From Flammeovirga yaeyamensis (GTDB taxonomy: Bacteria > Bacteroidota > Bacteroidia > Cytophagales > Flammeovirgaceae): DNA of 64,000 nt. Both the position numbers and the translations under genes were made by a program. The stretch covers positions 3,271,501-3,335,500 of the forward strand of contig NZ_CP076132.1 in assembly GCF_018736045.1 (NCBI RefSeq), given 5' to 3'. Position 1 is the first letter of the stretch. The number at the start of each line of letters is the position of its first letter. Positions 1-8,179 of this stretch are shown one piece after another. The notes under the pieces were generated by a model. It worked only from the letters and a program-made list of their open reading frames with translations. It was not told where the DNA came from and searched no databases.

Positions 1-36
1 GATTCAAAATTTAACTACTGATCTAACTAAAAAATA

Positions 37-1812
37 ATGAAAAATATATTCCTGTGTCTATTAATTTTATGTATTTACAGCTGTAAACCTTTAAATAATT
101 CACACATTGATTATCAAAGCATTTTTGATAAACCCCAAAAGAAACACAACTTCCTTGTTCCCTACTTAGATACAGATTCTACTTATTGGATGGTAGACAG
201 ATATACTATGGAGAAAAAAGTATCCTTAGGTGATATTCCAATGTATATTAACGGTATTATTCCCGAATTAGGGTGGACATCAGTTTGTAATTCCTATAAT
301 AGCGGAAGAGATGGAGAATTTATATTTCTTTTGGTGTATGATAAAAATGGAAATAAAGTTGATTTTCTTTCGGTAAGCCTATGTTCAGAAATTGATGGGA
401 CCTCTAAATATTTTCTGGGTACTAAAGAAGATAATGGAAAATACAAAGAGGCGATATTTGATATAAAAACTCAAAAAAGATTAACTCCATGGTTTTATAA
501 AAAATATAGAGGCGTTTCCTACTCTAATATTACGTACACTGGAAACGAACATTATTTTGTAAAGAAAAGGGACCAGACGCCATACAATGAGAAAATATCA
601 TTTTATTCATTTAATAGTAATACCCCAATTAATATCTACAATGATTCCTCTATTTGGTATACCAGTCTGGATTATGTAGATCACTTCATTAAAGATGGTC
701 AAGCCACTTTTGAGTTTTCTGAAATCCAAAAAGACACAGAGGATTTTAGAAGCGATAAGCAAACTATAATCAAACGTTATAAAAATAATAAATATCAACA
801 TTCCTTTGTAGTCAATTATAAAGGCGAATGTATTGTCTGTAAGGATAACCAAATCGGGACGAAAAAAACAATAGTTAGTAGTCCATGGGACTCCACTTAT
901 ATAACTATAAAAACAAATTCATATCATAACTTAGATAGCTTTTACACTCCTAAATCCTACCTTATTAACAATAATGGGGAGGTTATTTTTGAATCAGTAC
1001 TTAAAGAAAACGGCACAATTATTTACCAATTAAATAATTTGTTCGAAGAAAATATTCTTAAATATGATACCTTCTATATTCCCAAAGGAGAACAACCTGA
1101 ACTAAAAGAATACTTTAATAGAATTATTGATTTAGAAGGAAATGTATACAGAGAAAATGAATATGAATTTGATGATATAATTTCTCATCTTGAAAAAGAT
1201 AAATTTAGCATAATGTTTCCTTTTAATAAAGAAACATATCGTCTCCTTAATAAAGATGAGCATTTACTCGAGTATTACGATAAGAAATTAAATCGTATCG
1301 AAAATATCCTTCCTGGATACATATTTGTTTACCCATCTACGATTGGTGGTATGACAAAAGCCTCTATTTTTGATGAGGAAAAACAAGAAAAAATCTACTT
1401 TCTAATTGATACTCTTGGAAACGAAATCATTCCTAAAGATCACAATCAAGGACAAGGTATGATGTCAGGTAGAGCATTCGAAAATGCTTTTGGATATGTG
1501 GTTCGGTCAGATAATGGGAGAACATGGTATAACTTTAAAGGGGAACAAATTACGCCAACCTCCGCCTTAATACCTGAACCTTACTATTATAAAAATTATC
1601 ATGAACAAACGTCTCACTTTTTAGACTTGAACCAATATGTGAGGAATATTAAAGACAATCAAGGCATCTTTAAACTCATGACTACTAAATCCGGGGAAGC
1701 TTATAGGTTAAGATACTATATGGAACTGAGAGATGGGAAAGCATTCCATTATAAATCGGATAGTATTCTTACGGAAGTGGATAATAAATTTGAGCCTTTT
1801 AAGGCTTGGTAA
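37..1812 (+). CDS. Lipoprotein with WG-repeat-like C-terminal part, first of a tandem pair
   Basis: The N-terminus is a lipoprotein signal peptide (hydrophobic core, then IYSC with the candidate lipidated Cys at residue 16), so the product is probably anchored in the cell envelope. The body is rich in aromatic and charged residues. Near the C-terminus, stretches such as FLIDTLGNEIIP and TWYNFKGEQITP resemble WG-type beta-propeller repeats, but I cannot assign a family firmly. It is followed 17 bp later by a paralog of nearly the same length; the two are close to identical in sequence and almost perfectly so at the 3' end. A downstream AAA+ gene appears co-transcribed. Only 36 bp precede the start, so more operon genes could lie upstream. 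Function unknown. Confidence 0.8.
   Translation: MKNIFLCLLILCIYSCKPLNNSHIDYQSIFDKPQKKHNFLVPYLDTDSTYWMVDRYTMEKKVSLGDIPMYINGIIPELGWTSVCNSYNSGRDGEFIFLLVYDKNGNKVDFLSVSLCSEIDGTSKYFLGTKEDNGKYKEAIFDIKTQKRLTPWFYKKYRGVSYSNITYTGNEHYFVKKRDQTPYNEKISFYSFNSNTPINIYNDSSIWYTSLDYVDHFIKDGQATFEFSEIQKDTEDFRSDKQTIIKRYKNNKYQHSFVVNYKGECIVCKDNQIGTKKTIVSSPWDSTYITIKTNSYHNLDSFYTPKSYLINNNGEVIFESVLKENGTIIYQLNNLFEENILKYDTFYIPKGEQPELKEYFNRIIDLEGNVYRENEYEFDDIISHLEKDKFSIMFPFNKETYRLLNKDEHLLEYYDKKLNRIENILPGYIFVYPSTIGGMTKASIFDEEKQEKIYFLIDTLGNEIIPKDHNQGQGMMSGRAFENAFGYVVRSDNGRTWYNFKGEQITPTSALIPEPYYYKNYHEQTSHFLDLNQYVRNIKDNQGIFKLMTTKSGEAYRLRYYMELRDGKAFHYKSDSILTEVDNKFEPFKAW
1454..1812 (+). repeat. Homogenised 3' segment, copy 1 of 2
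   Basis: This 359-bp stretch matches 3244-3602 at a constant offset of 1790 bp with one mismatch that I could find (C at 1692, A at 3482). The preceding coding sequence of the two genes carries many substitutions. Confidence 0.85.
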
Positions 1813-1829
1813 AGATTTCAATTTTGGAT

Positions 1830-3602
1830 ATGAGATATATAATTATCACCTTCTTAATCGTCGCTATGGGTTGTGGTAAACAAAAAAATAATCTTGAATT
1901 CGATTATTCAAACATTTTCGATAAACCCCAAAAGAAACACAACTTCCTTGTTCCCTACTTAGATACTGATTCTACTTATTGGATGGTAGACAGATACACA
2001 ATGGAGAAAAAAGTATCCTTTGGAGATATACCAATGTATATTAACGGTATTATTCCAGAATTGGGGTGGACATCAGTTTGTAATTCCTATAATAGCGGAA
2101 GAGATGGGGAATTTATTTTTCTTTTGGTGTATGATAAAAATGGGAATAAAGTTAATTTTCTTTCGGTAAGTCTGTGCTCGGAAATTGATGGAACCTCTAA
2201 ATATTTTCTGGGTACAAAGGAAGATAATGGAAAATACAAAGAGGCAATATTTGATATTAAAACTCAAAAAAGATTGACTCCTTGGTTTTATAAAAAATAT
2301 AGAGGCGTTTCCTACTCTAATATTAAGTACACAGGTAACGAACATTATCTTGTAGAGAAAAGTGATAAAACTCCATATAATGAAAGAATATCATTTTATT
2401 CATTCCATAGTGATAGCCCCATTAATGTCTACAATGATTCCTCTATTTGGTATACCGGTCCATTATATGTAGATCACTTCATTAAAGACGGTCAAGCCAC
2501 TTTTGAGTTTTCTGAAATCCAAAAAGGCACAGACGACTTTAGAAGCGATAAGCCAACCATGATCAAGCGTTATAAAAATAATAACTATCAACATTCCTTC
2601 ATAGTCAACTATAAGGGCGAATGTATTGTCTGTAAGGATGACCAAGTCGGGACGAAAAAAACAATAGTTAGTAGTCCATGGGACTCCACATATGTAACTA
2701 TAAAAACTAACGCATATCATAACTTAGACAGCTTGTACACTCCTAAATCCTATCTTTTTAATAATAATGGGGAGGTCATTTTTGAATCCGTACTTAAAGA
2801 AAACCAGAAAGTTGTTTACCAAATAAATAATTTGTTCAAAGAAAATATTCTTAAATACGATACCTTCTATATTTCCAAAGGAGAACAACCTAAACTTAAA
2901 GAATACTTTAATAGAATTATTGATTTAGAAGGAAATGTTTACAGAGAGAATGAATATGATTTTGATGAAATAATTTCTCTTCTGGAAAAAGACAGATTTG
3001 ATTTTCTGTACCCATTTAATAATGAAACATATTTTTTTCTTAATGAACAACATATATTCGAGTATTACGATAAGAAATTAAATCGTATTGAAAATATACT
3101 TCCTAAAAATATTTCCCCTGAACCTTTTCCATTTGGCGGTATGACAGAAGCCTCTATTTATGATGAGGATAAACAAGAAACAATCTACTTTCTAATTGAT
3201 ACCCTAGGATATGAAATCATCCCTAAAAACCACAATCAAGGAAAAGGTATGATGTCAGGTAGAGCATTCGAAAATGCTTTTGGATATGTGGTTCGGTCAG
3301 ATAATGGGAGAACATGGTATAACTTTAAAGGGGAACAAATTACGCCAACCTCCGCCTTAATACCTGAACCTTACTATTATAAAAATTATCATGAACAAAC
3401 GTCTCACTTTTTAGACTTGAACCAATATGTGAGGAATATTAAAGACAATCAAGGCATCTTTAAACTCATGACTACTAAATCAGGGGAAGCTTATAGGTTA
3501 AGATACTATATGGAACTGAGAGATGGGAAAGCATTCCATTATAAATCGGATAGTATTCTTACGGAAGTGGATAATAAATTTGAGCCTTTTAAGGCTTGGT
3601 AA
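1830..3602 (+). CDS. Lipoprotein with WG-repeat-like C-terminal part, second of a tandem pair
   Basis: This is a paralog of the preceding gene. The reading frame is open from a TTG at 1806, but the ATG at 1830 is the better start because it places a clean lipoprotein signal directly at the N-terminus (core IIITFLIVAMGC, lipidated Cys at residue 15). The first ~20 residues differ completely from the upstream copy, while residues after the signal peptide are strongly conserved. The central region (about codons 380-460) has diverged most, and the last ~120 codons are the same as in the upstream gene apart from one base. This pattern points to duplication followed by gene conversion. Function unknown; the envelope location is inferred from the lipobox. 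Confidence 0.8.
   Translation: MRYIIITFLIVAMGCGKQKNNLEFDYSNIFDKPQKKHNFLVPYLDTDSTYWMVDRYTMEKKVSFGDIPMYINGIIPELGWTSVCNSYNSGRDGEFIFLLVYDKNGNKVNFLSVSLCSEIDGTSKYFLGTKEDNGKYKEAIFDIKTQKRLTPWFYKKYRGVSYSNIKYTGNEHYLVEKSDKTPYNERISFYSFHSDSPINVYNDSSIWYTGPLYVDHFIKDGQATFEFSEIQKGTDDFRSDKPTMIKRYKNNNYQHSFIVNYKGECIVCKDDQVGTKKTIVSSPWDSTYVTIKTNAYHNLDSLYTPKSYLFNNNGEVIFESVLKENQKVVYQINNLFKENILKYDTFYISKGEQPKLKEYFNRIIDLEGNVYRENEYDFDEIISLLEKDRFDFLYPFNNETYFFLNEQHIFEYYDKKLNRIENILPKNISPEPFPFGGMTEASIYDEDKQETIYFLIDTLGYEIIPKNHNQGKGMMSGRAFENAFGYVVRSDNGRTWYNFKGEQITPTSALIPEPYYYKNYHEQTSHFLDLNQYVRNIKDNQGIFKLMTTKSGEAYRLRYYMELRDGKAFHYKSDSILTEVDNKFEPFKAW
3244..3602 (+). repeat. Homogenised 3' segment, copy 2 of 2
   Basis: Second copy of the near-identical gene ends (see 1454-1812). 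The abrupt change from diverged to near-identical sequence inside the coding region is the usual trace of gene conversion. Confidence 0.85.
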
Positions 3603-3618
3603 AACTAATTAAGTAAAA

Positions 3619-5058
3619 ATGCTAACATTACAATTAAACAAAACAGCACTTATTGAGCGTTGTGAAATTCTAAACGAGTGGTTGGAGAAATTTATTCAAC
3701 AACAAATTAGCTCTAAAGAAAATGATATTATACCAAATAGGGATACATTTCATTTTCCTCCACTTATCGAAGACTCTAATTTAAAGGATCTCGTTGACAA
3801 ATATGAACTCTCACAAGAAGAGGAATTACTTCTACTTTTTGCCTATATGTGGGAAGCCCATCCAGAACTTTTTGTCCCCTTTTTAGTCTTAACAAAAGAA
3901 GCGAATGGACGTGCTATTCTTGGTGGCACAAAAGATAAACATACCAATTTATTCGTTCCAACGCTGAGAACCTTTTTCAATATTTTTCTAAATTCTTCTG
4001 AAAGAGATCCATTCTTTTTAAAATTATCGTCTCCTGAATTTCCATTAATTAGAGATGGTGTGCTTAAGTTGGATAAAAATGGTAATGATGAACGGTTTTT
4101 ACTTGACCAATCCATTAGGCTAACTACAAACTTTAGAAATTATTTATTGGGAGGAAACTATCCATCACTAGATCATGAAATTGATTTTCCTGCAAGACTT
4201 TATCAATCAAAATTATCATATGATGATGTAATATTATCTCAGGAAACATTAGACGAATTAAAAGTATTAGAAAGAATACTTGAAGTAAAACCAAAATTAA
4301 AAAACCTCCCTGATATTCAAAAAAGGGTGAATACGAACCATATCATTGTCTTTTCAGGCCCTCCAGGTACAGGTAAATCACTTACCGCAACAACATTAGG
4401 GAACAAGTACAATATGGATACTTATGTATTAGATTTATCTAGAGTATTATCTCGTTATGTAGGCGACTTTGAAAAAGCGATGGAAAAAGTATTCCTTCGA
4501 TTGGAAAATCAAAATTGTATTTTATTTATCGATGAAGCAGACTCCATCTTCACAAAAAGAAATGAAGATGTCAAAGAAGCTAAGGATAAATATTCTAATC
4601 AAGAAATGTCTTATTTACTTCAACGATTAGAAAAATTTGACGGAATAGTCATTTTAGCAAGCAATGTGAAAGATATTAGAAGTCATGTCGACAAAGCAAT
4701 GATGAGAAGAATATCCCACATTATGGAATTCCCATTCCCTTTAGAATCGGAGAGAAAAATATTATGGGAAAAAGCTTTACCTCCAGGATTCAACTATGAT
4801 GAAAATGTTTTAGAAACCGTTTCTAGAAATTATCAACTATCTGGAGCAAATATCGCTTCAGTAATATCTAATACACTATTAGAGGCAATACATAAAGACA
4901 CTAATTGCATCACCCTAGAATTAATTAAGCCTATTATTCAAAGAGAATTTTATAAAAGAGATTCTAGGTTTATGGAATGTCCTGATAATTCACCAGGAGC
5001 AATACTTATGGAACAACGTCTAGGAAGAGATGCGGTTCATAATGGTAGAAGAATGTAA
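3619..5058 (+). CDS. AAA+ family ATPase (classical clade)
   Basis: The product is a 479-residue ATPase. The C-terminal half is a classical AAA domain: Walker A GPPGTGKS at 247-254, Walker B ILFIDEAD ending near 308, a sensor-1 Asn in ILASNVKD, and an MMRR segment in the arginine-finger position. The N-terminal ~210 residues are not recognised and presumably select the substrate. There is no signal peptide, so it should be cytoplasmic. The gene starts 16 bp after the second lipoprotein and shares its strand, which suggests one operon ending at the hairpin at 5066. Stand-alone AAA proteins of this type often remodel a partner; similar ATPases occur in contractile injection clusters, but no other gene of that kind is present here. 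Confidence 0.85.
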   Translation: MLTLQLNKTALIERCEILNEWLEKFIQQQISSKENDIIPNRDTFHFPPLIEDSNLKDLVDKYELSQEEELLLLFAYMWEAHPELFVPFLVLTKEANGRAILGGTKDKHTNLFVPTLRTFFNIFLNSSERDPFFLKLSSPEFPLIRDGVLKLDKNGNDERFLLDQSIRLTTNFRNYLLGGNYPSLDHEIDFPARLYQSKLSYDDVILSQETLDELKVLERILEVKPKLKNLPDIQKRVNTNHIIVFSGPPGTGKSLTATTLGNKYNMDTYVLDLSRVLSRYVGDFEKAMEKVFLRLENQNCILFIDEADSIFTKRNEDVKEAKDKYSNQEMSYLLQRLEKFDGIVILASNVKDIRSHVDKAMMRRISHIMEFPFPLESERKILWEKALPPGFNYDENVLETVSRNYQLSGANIASVISNTLLEAIHKDTNCITLELIKPIIQREFYKRDSRFMECPDNSPGAILMEQRLGRDAVHNGRRM

Positions 5059-5065
5059 TTAAAAT

Positions 5066-5088
5066 GAGGGCGAACATAATTCGCCCTC
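5066..5088 (+). terminator. Hairpin terminator after the AAA+ gene
   Basis: A perfect 9-bp stem (GAGGGCGAA / TTCGCCCTC) with a 5-base loop lies 8 bp after the stop codon and is followed by a modest T-rich tail. Confidence 0.75.
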
Positions 5089-5148
5089 TTGCATTTCTCA
5101 GCTTGTCTCTAATTTTATAGCTATTCTAAACCTATCATTCACACTATT

Positions 5149-5808
5149 TCAAACTAAATTTGTATTTATTCTAGGAATAAAACATTGACTTCTCTCCTCT
5201 CCCAAGACCTCCTTCAAAAGCTCAATCGCCTTTCCTGTCCGAGCATTCACCGACTCCTTCTTCTTATATTGCACTTTGTTATTTTCCCATACCGCAGCTA
5301 CACTTATCGTCTCCGTTATCAACCATGGATCGGATGGCTTAGTGTATTCGTAAATTTCGCAGTGTTTTGTCTTCATTAAAGAAGGAAAGGGCAATATCAC
5401 ATTACATTGATACGTTGGCTTCTTGTAGATCGCATGTATTCGAATCCCTTCTTTTACTAAATCTCTTCTTACGGTAAAATAAGCTTTACCTCCTTGCTTT
5501 AATAACATAGAAACCTCTGCCAAGACTTTGGATTGATCAGTCTTTTCTAAAACATTTAAAACATAATGACAAATGATTGTTTCATATTTCTTGATTGGAA
5601 AAACAGGTGAAAAATGAGGGTCATATTGATCCACTTTCAAACCTTTATCATTCAACTCTTGAGTATCTTTTCCATGCCCTGCTCCAAAGTCAAGGACATC
5701 TCCTATTAAAAATCCTTTTTCTAATAAAAAACGTGAGGGAAAAGAGATACTTTTACGATGAATAGCCGTAAGTTCGGGATAATGTTTAACTGTTGTATTT
5801 TCTAGCAT
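5149..5808 (-). CDS. Class I SAM-dependent methyltransferase
   Basis: The 219-residue product carries a Rossmann-type SAM-binding site: motif I VLDFGAGHGKD at 38-48, an acidic motif II residue at Asp60 (KVDQYDPH), and the strand-4 motif CHYVLNVL at 80-87. The latter resembles the NxxN/HVL motif of small-molecule or protein methylases more than the DPPY or PCQ motif of DNA methylases, so the substrate is open. It is divergent from an HNH nuclease gene, with only one base between the two start codons. This may indicate a functional pair in which methylation relates to nuclease control, but that is inference. Confidence 0.8.
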   Translation of the reverse strand: MLENTTVKHYPELTAIHRKSISFPSRFLLEKGFLIGDVLDFGAGHGKDTQELNDKGLKVDQYDPHFSPVFPIKKYETIICHYVLNVLEKTDQSKVLAEVSMLLKQGGKAYFTVRRDLVKEGIRIHAIYKKPTYQCNVILPFPSLMKTKHCEIYEYTKPSDPWLITETISVAAVWENNKVQYKKKESVNARTGKAIELLKEVLGEERSQCFIPRINTNLV

Positions 5809-5809
5809 A

Positions 5810-6955
5810 ATGAATCGTTTGAGTAGTAATAGTAATGAGGCTTTCCAACTGATCAGCCATATTTTACAGAAAGATAGTAAATCTTCGTCTTACAAATTAG
5901 CTTTACTCAGAGGAATAATAGAAATACTCACTGAAAATCAAGCCTTAGTCTATGAAAAAGAAGATTACTGTTATATTCCTTTAGGTCCACTTACAGAAAA
6001 ATGGTTATTCTATTATTTTCCTTTTGTCTATCATGAGGTACATCAAAACTCAGGAAAACCCATTGTCTTCTATCAATCCTTAAAAGAATTACAACAATGT
6101 TATAAAGGGGAATTGTTAGACATTGAAAAAAATATCCTTAGAGACATCAAAAATGGCTTCCAAAATCCAAACAAAAGACAAAAATACCACACTTGTATTC
6201 ATGAAATAGCTCAATGTATTTACAAAAACCCTATGAGATATACATTGAATCAGTATTTCAAAGGTGAATATCAATTTTATCAAAAAAGAAAATCTATTCC
6301 ATCTTTAAAAAAATTAAATGTGAATCAAGAATTTTTTAGAAATGACATTCATATTCATTTAGGTTATATCGCTTTTAGAGCAGAAGTCAGACATGGATTA
6401 GAACTTTTCGGTTCATTCCTAATTGGAGAAAATTCAATAATCAATAACTGGGCAGACTTAACACTTAATTTCAAGAAAAATAAAACACTGCCTTTCGATA
6501 AAAATGAGATCGTTGAGTTTCTCTATCGCTCCAATAATATTAGAAGTGTTAACCCTCCAAGAAGTTATTATGAAAATGTCCAAAGCAAAGGAAAACTATT
6601 CTGTTTGTGGACTCTCAAACCTCTAAAAGGAAATTTTGAAACCGACCATATCATCCCATGGTCATTTTGGAAAAACAATGATATATGGAACCTTATCCCC
6701 TCTCAGAAAGATATCAATAACAACAAAAGAGCTAAAATCCCTACTGTAAAATTACTCCTCTCCCGAAAAGAAGAACTTATCAATATTTGGCAACAAACTC
6801 ATACTGAATACAAAGAGCAATTTGAAAGAGAAATAGCGCTTACATTGAATATTCCTAAGCAAGACTTTTCTTATGAGAAAATCTTTGAGACGTTGATTGA
6901 AAAAGTAAAGTATTTGATTGATGAGTTGGGTATGGAGGAATGGAAAGGAAAATAA
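5810..6955 (+). CDS. HNH endonuclease domain protein
   Basis: The 381-residue product has an HNH nuclease motif near the C-terminus: a DHIIPW segment with Asp279-His280, then WNLIP with Asn294, then an INNNKRAK segment (303-309). This is the usual metal-binding beta-beta-alpha order. The first ~250 residues are unrecognised and could recognise DNA or a trigger. The start sits 1 bp from the start of the opposing methyltransferase, so promoter and ribosome-binding signals must lie inside that gene or the true start is further in. The stop codon directly abuts the end of convergent mcrC. A defence role is suggested by the domain and the location at the edge of a restriction island. Confidence 0.8.
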   Translation: MNRLSSNSNEAFQLISHILQKDSKSSSYKLALLRGIIEILTENQALVYEKEDYCYIPLGPLTEKWLFYYFPFVYHEVHQNSGKPIVFYQSLKELQQCYKGELLDIEKNILRDIKNGFQNPNKRQKYHTCIHEIAQCIYKNPMRYTLNQYFKGEYQFYQKRKSIPSLKKLNVNQEFFRNDIHIHLGYIAFRAEVRHGLELFGSFLIGENSIINNWADLTLNFKKNKTLPFDKNEIVEFLYRSNNIRSVNPPRSYYENVQSKGKLFCLWTLKPLKGNFETDHIIPWSFWKNNDIWNLIPSQKDINNNKRAKIPTVKLLLSRKEELINIWQQTHTEYKEQFEREIALTLNIPKQDFSYEKIFETLIEKVKYLIDELGMEEWKGK

Positions 6956-8173
6956 TTACGACAAACAAAACTCCCTAACTCTCTCAACCACCCCACCAAC
7001 AAACTTCCCCAAATCCTCATCCACACCAATCTGCAACACCCCACATTCGACATCATTTTCCCACTTGTAATGCCCTTTATTCACTCCCAATAAACCAGGA
7101 TAAATCAAAGCCACTTTCTCTGCATCAAAAAACTGGCTGTAGGCAAACATCTGACGAAGATCTGATGGATTGGGTGTATTGGATTGAATATGCTTCCATT
7201 TGGTGTCCAACACTATTTTTTGATTGTTCTCTTTATGCTCCATCAAAATATCTGGTCGCATATAAGAACGGCCTCTATCTTTTCCAACCCAAAATAATTT
7301 AGACGTTTGCCCCTTTATCTTATAATCAGTTAATTTCCTCTGTAAACTGATCAATACAAATCGCTCCCATAGTGCATTCATATCAAACATTAAGGCCAAT
7401 ACATCATTTCCCCCTTTGGTAAGATCGGGATGATAATTTAGTAATAGCAATCGGGCAATATCCAACGCTTTTTCATAAGGCTTCAACTTTCTGTTTAGGG
7501 CAATTTTATCGAAAGTATCATGACTTACCTTTAAATCTTTCATCTCTGGGAATGAAAATAAAGTGGCTCTAACATTAAGAGCAGGATTGTTATTGAGTTG
7601 ATACACCAACTGCAAAGCCTTATACAATATCTGATGCACCTCATGTTGTTGGTCATAAACAGTATGACTCACATAAAATCGTTCTTTATGGATGATGTTT
7701 TTTTGAAGGTGTTTCGACATCATCAACTTTCCTTTTAATGCCTTTTGATTGTTTTCTGATGTTCGATATTTTTTCACCAATCCGGTACGCACCAAGTAAT
7801 TGATTTCTTTGATGTACATCTCGAAATAAAGGTCTAAAAGGTAATTCCTTTTGATACTCAAATCAGCTGATGATGGTGAAGAGACACGAAATGCTCCTAC
7901 AGTTTTGAGCATGCCAATGAGTACCTTACGCCAACGGTCAAAATTATTGTCCTTATCCGCTTTTGGAAGTACCTCAATAACGATATCATCTACATTGATC
8001 ACCCCAACATATTCTGTTGCTTTAATACCTTTATTGACCAACGCAAAATAAGGTGTACCATTGCCATAGTAGTTTTCTAAAGCCTCCAAGTGATGCTGTG
8101 TAAACTTCACTCCATTCACCTCATTACCTAACCGAAGTGTCTGATGTTCATACAAAGAAAAAATGGTTTGCAT
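6956..8173 (-). CDS. mcrC: McrC, nuclease subunit of a McrBC-type modification-dependent restriction system
   Basis: The 405-residue product matches McrC in length and layout: an N-terminal domain that binds McrB, and a C-terminal PD-(D/E)XK nuclease. Catalytic residues are visible as RPD (Asp308) and LDTKWK (Asp323, Lys325). McrC activates the McrB GTPase and cuts DNA when McrB complexes meet between modified sites. The gene starts 6 bp after the mcrB stop, so the two are translationally linked. Its GC content (about 40-45 percent by eye) is higher than that of the upstream island genes. The assignment is strong from the motifs and the McrB neighbour; which modified base triggers it is unknown. 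Confidence 0.93.
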   Translation of the reverse strand: MQTIFSLYEHQTLRLGNEVNGVKFTQHHLEALENYYGNGTPYFALVNKGIKATEYVGVINVDDIVIEVLPKADKDNNFDRWRKVLIGMLKTVGAFRVSSPSSADLSIKRNYLLDLYFEMYIKEINYLVRTGLVKKYRTSENNQKALKGKLMMSKHLQKNIIHKERFYVSHTVYDQQHEVHQILYKALQLVYQLNNNPALNVRATLFSFPEMKDLKVSHDTFDKIALNRKLKPYEKALDIARLLLLNYHPDLTKGGNDVLALMFDMNALWERFVLISLQRKLTDYKIKGQTSKLFWVGKDRGRSYMRPDILMEHKENNQKIVLDTKWKHIQSNTPNPSDLRQMFAYSQFFDAEKVALIYPGLLGVNKGHYKWENDVECGVLQIGVDEDLGKFVGGVVERVREFCLS

Positions 8174-8179
8174 CAGTGC

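Noticed and set aside
3619-5058. Part of an extracellular contractile injection system
   Set aside because: The AAA+ domain is compatible, but no sheath, tube, baseplate or spike genes are in the window.
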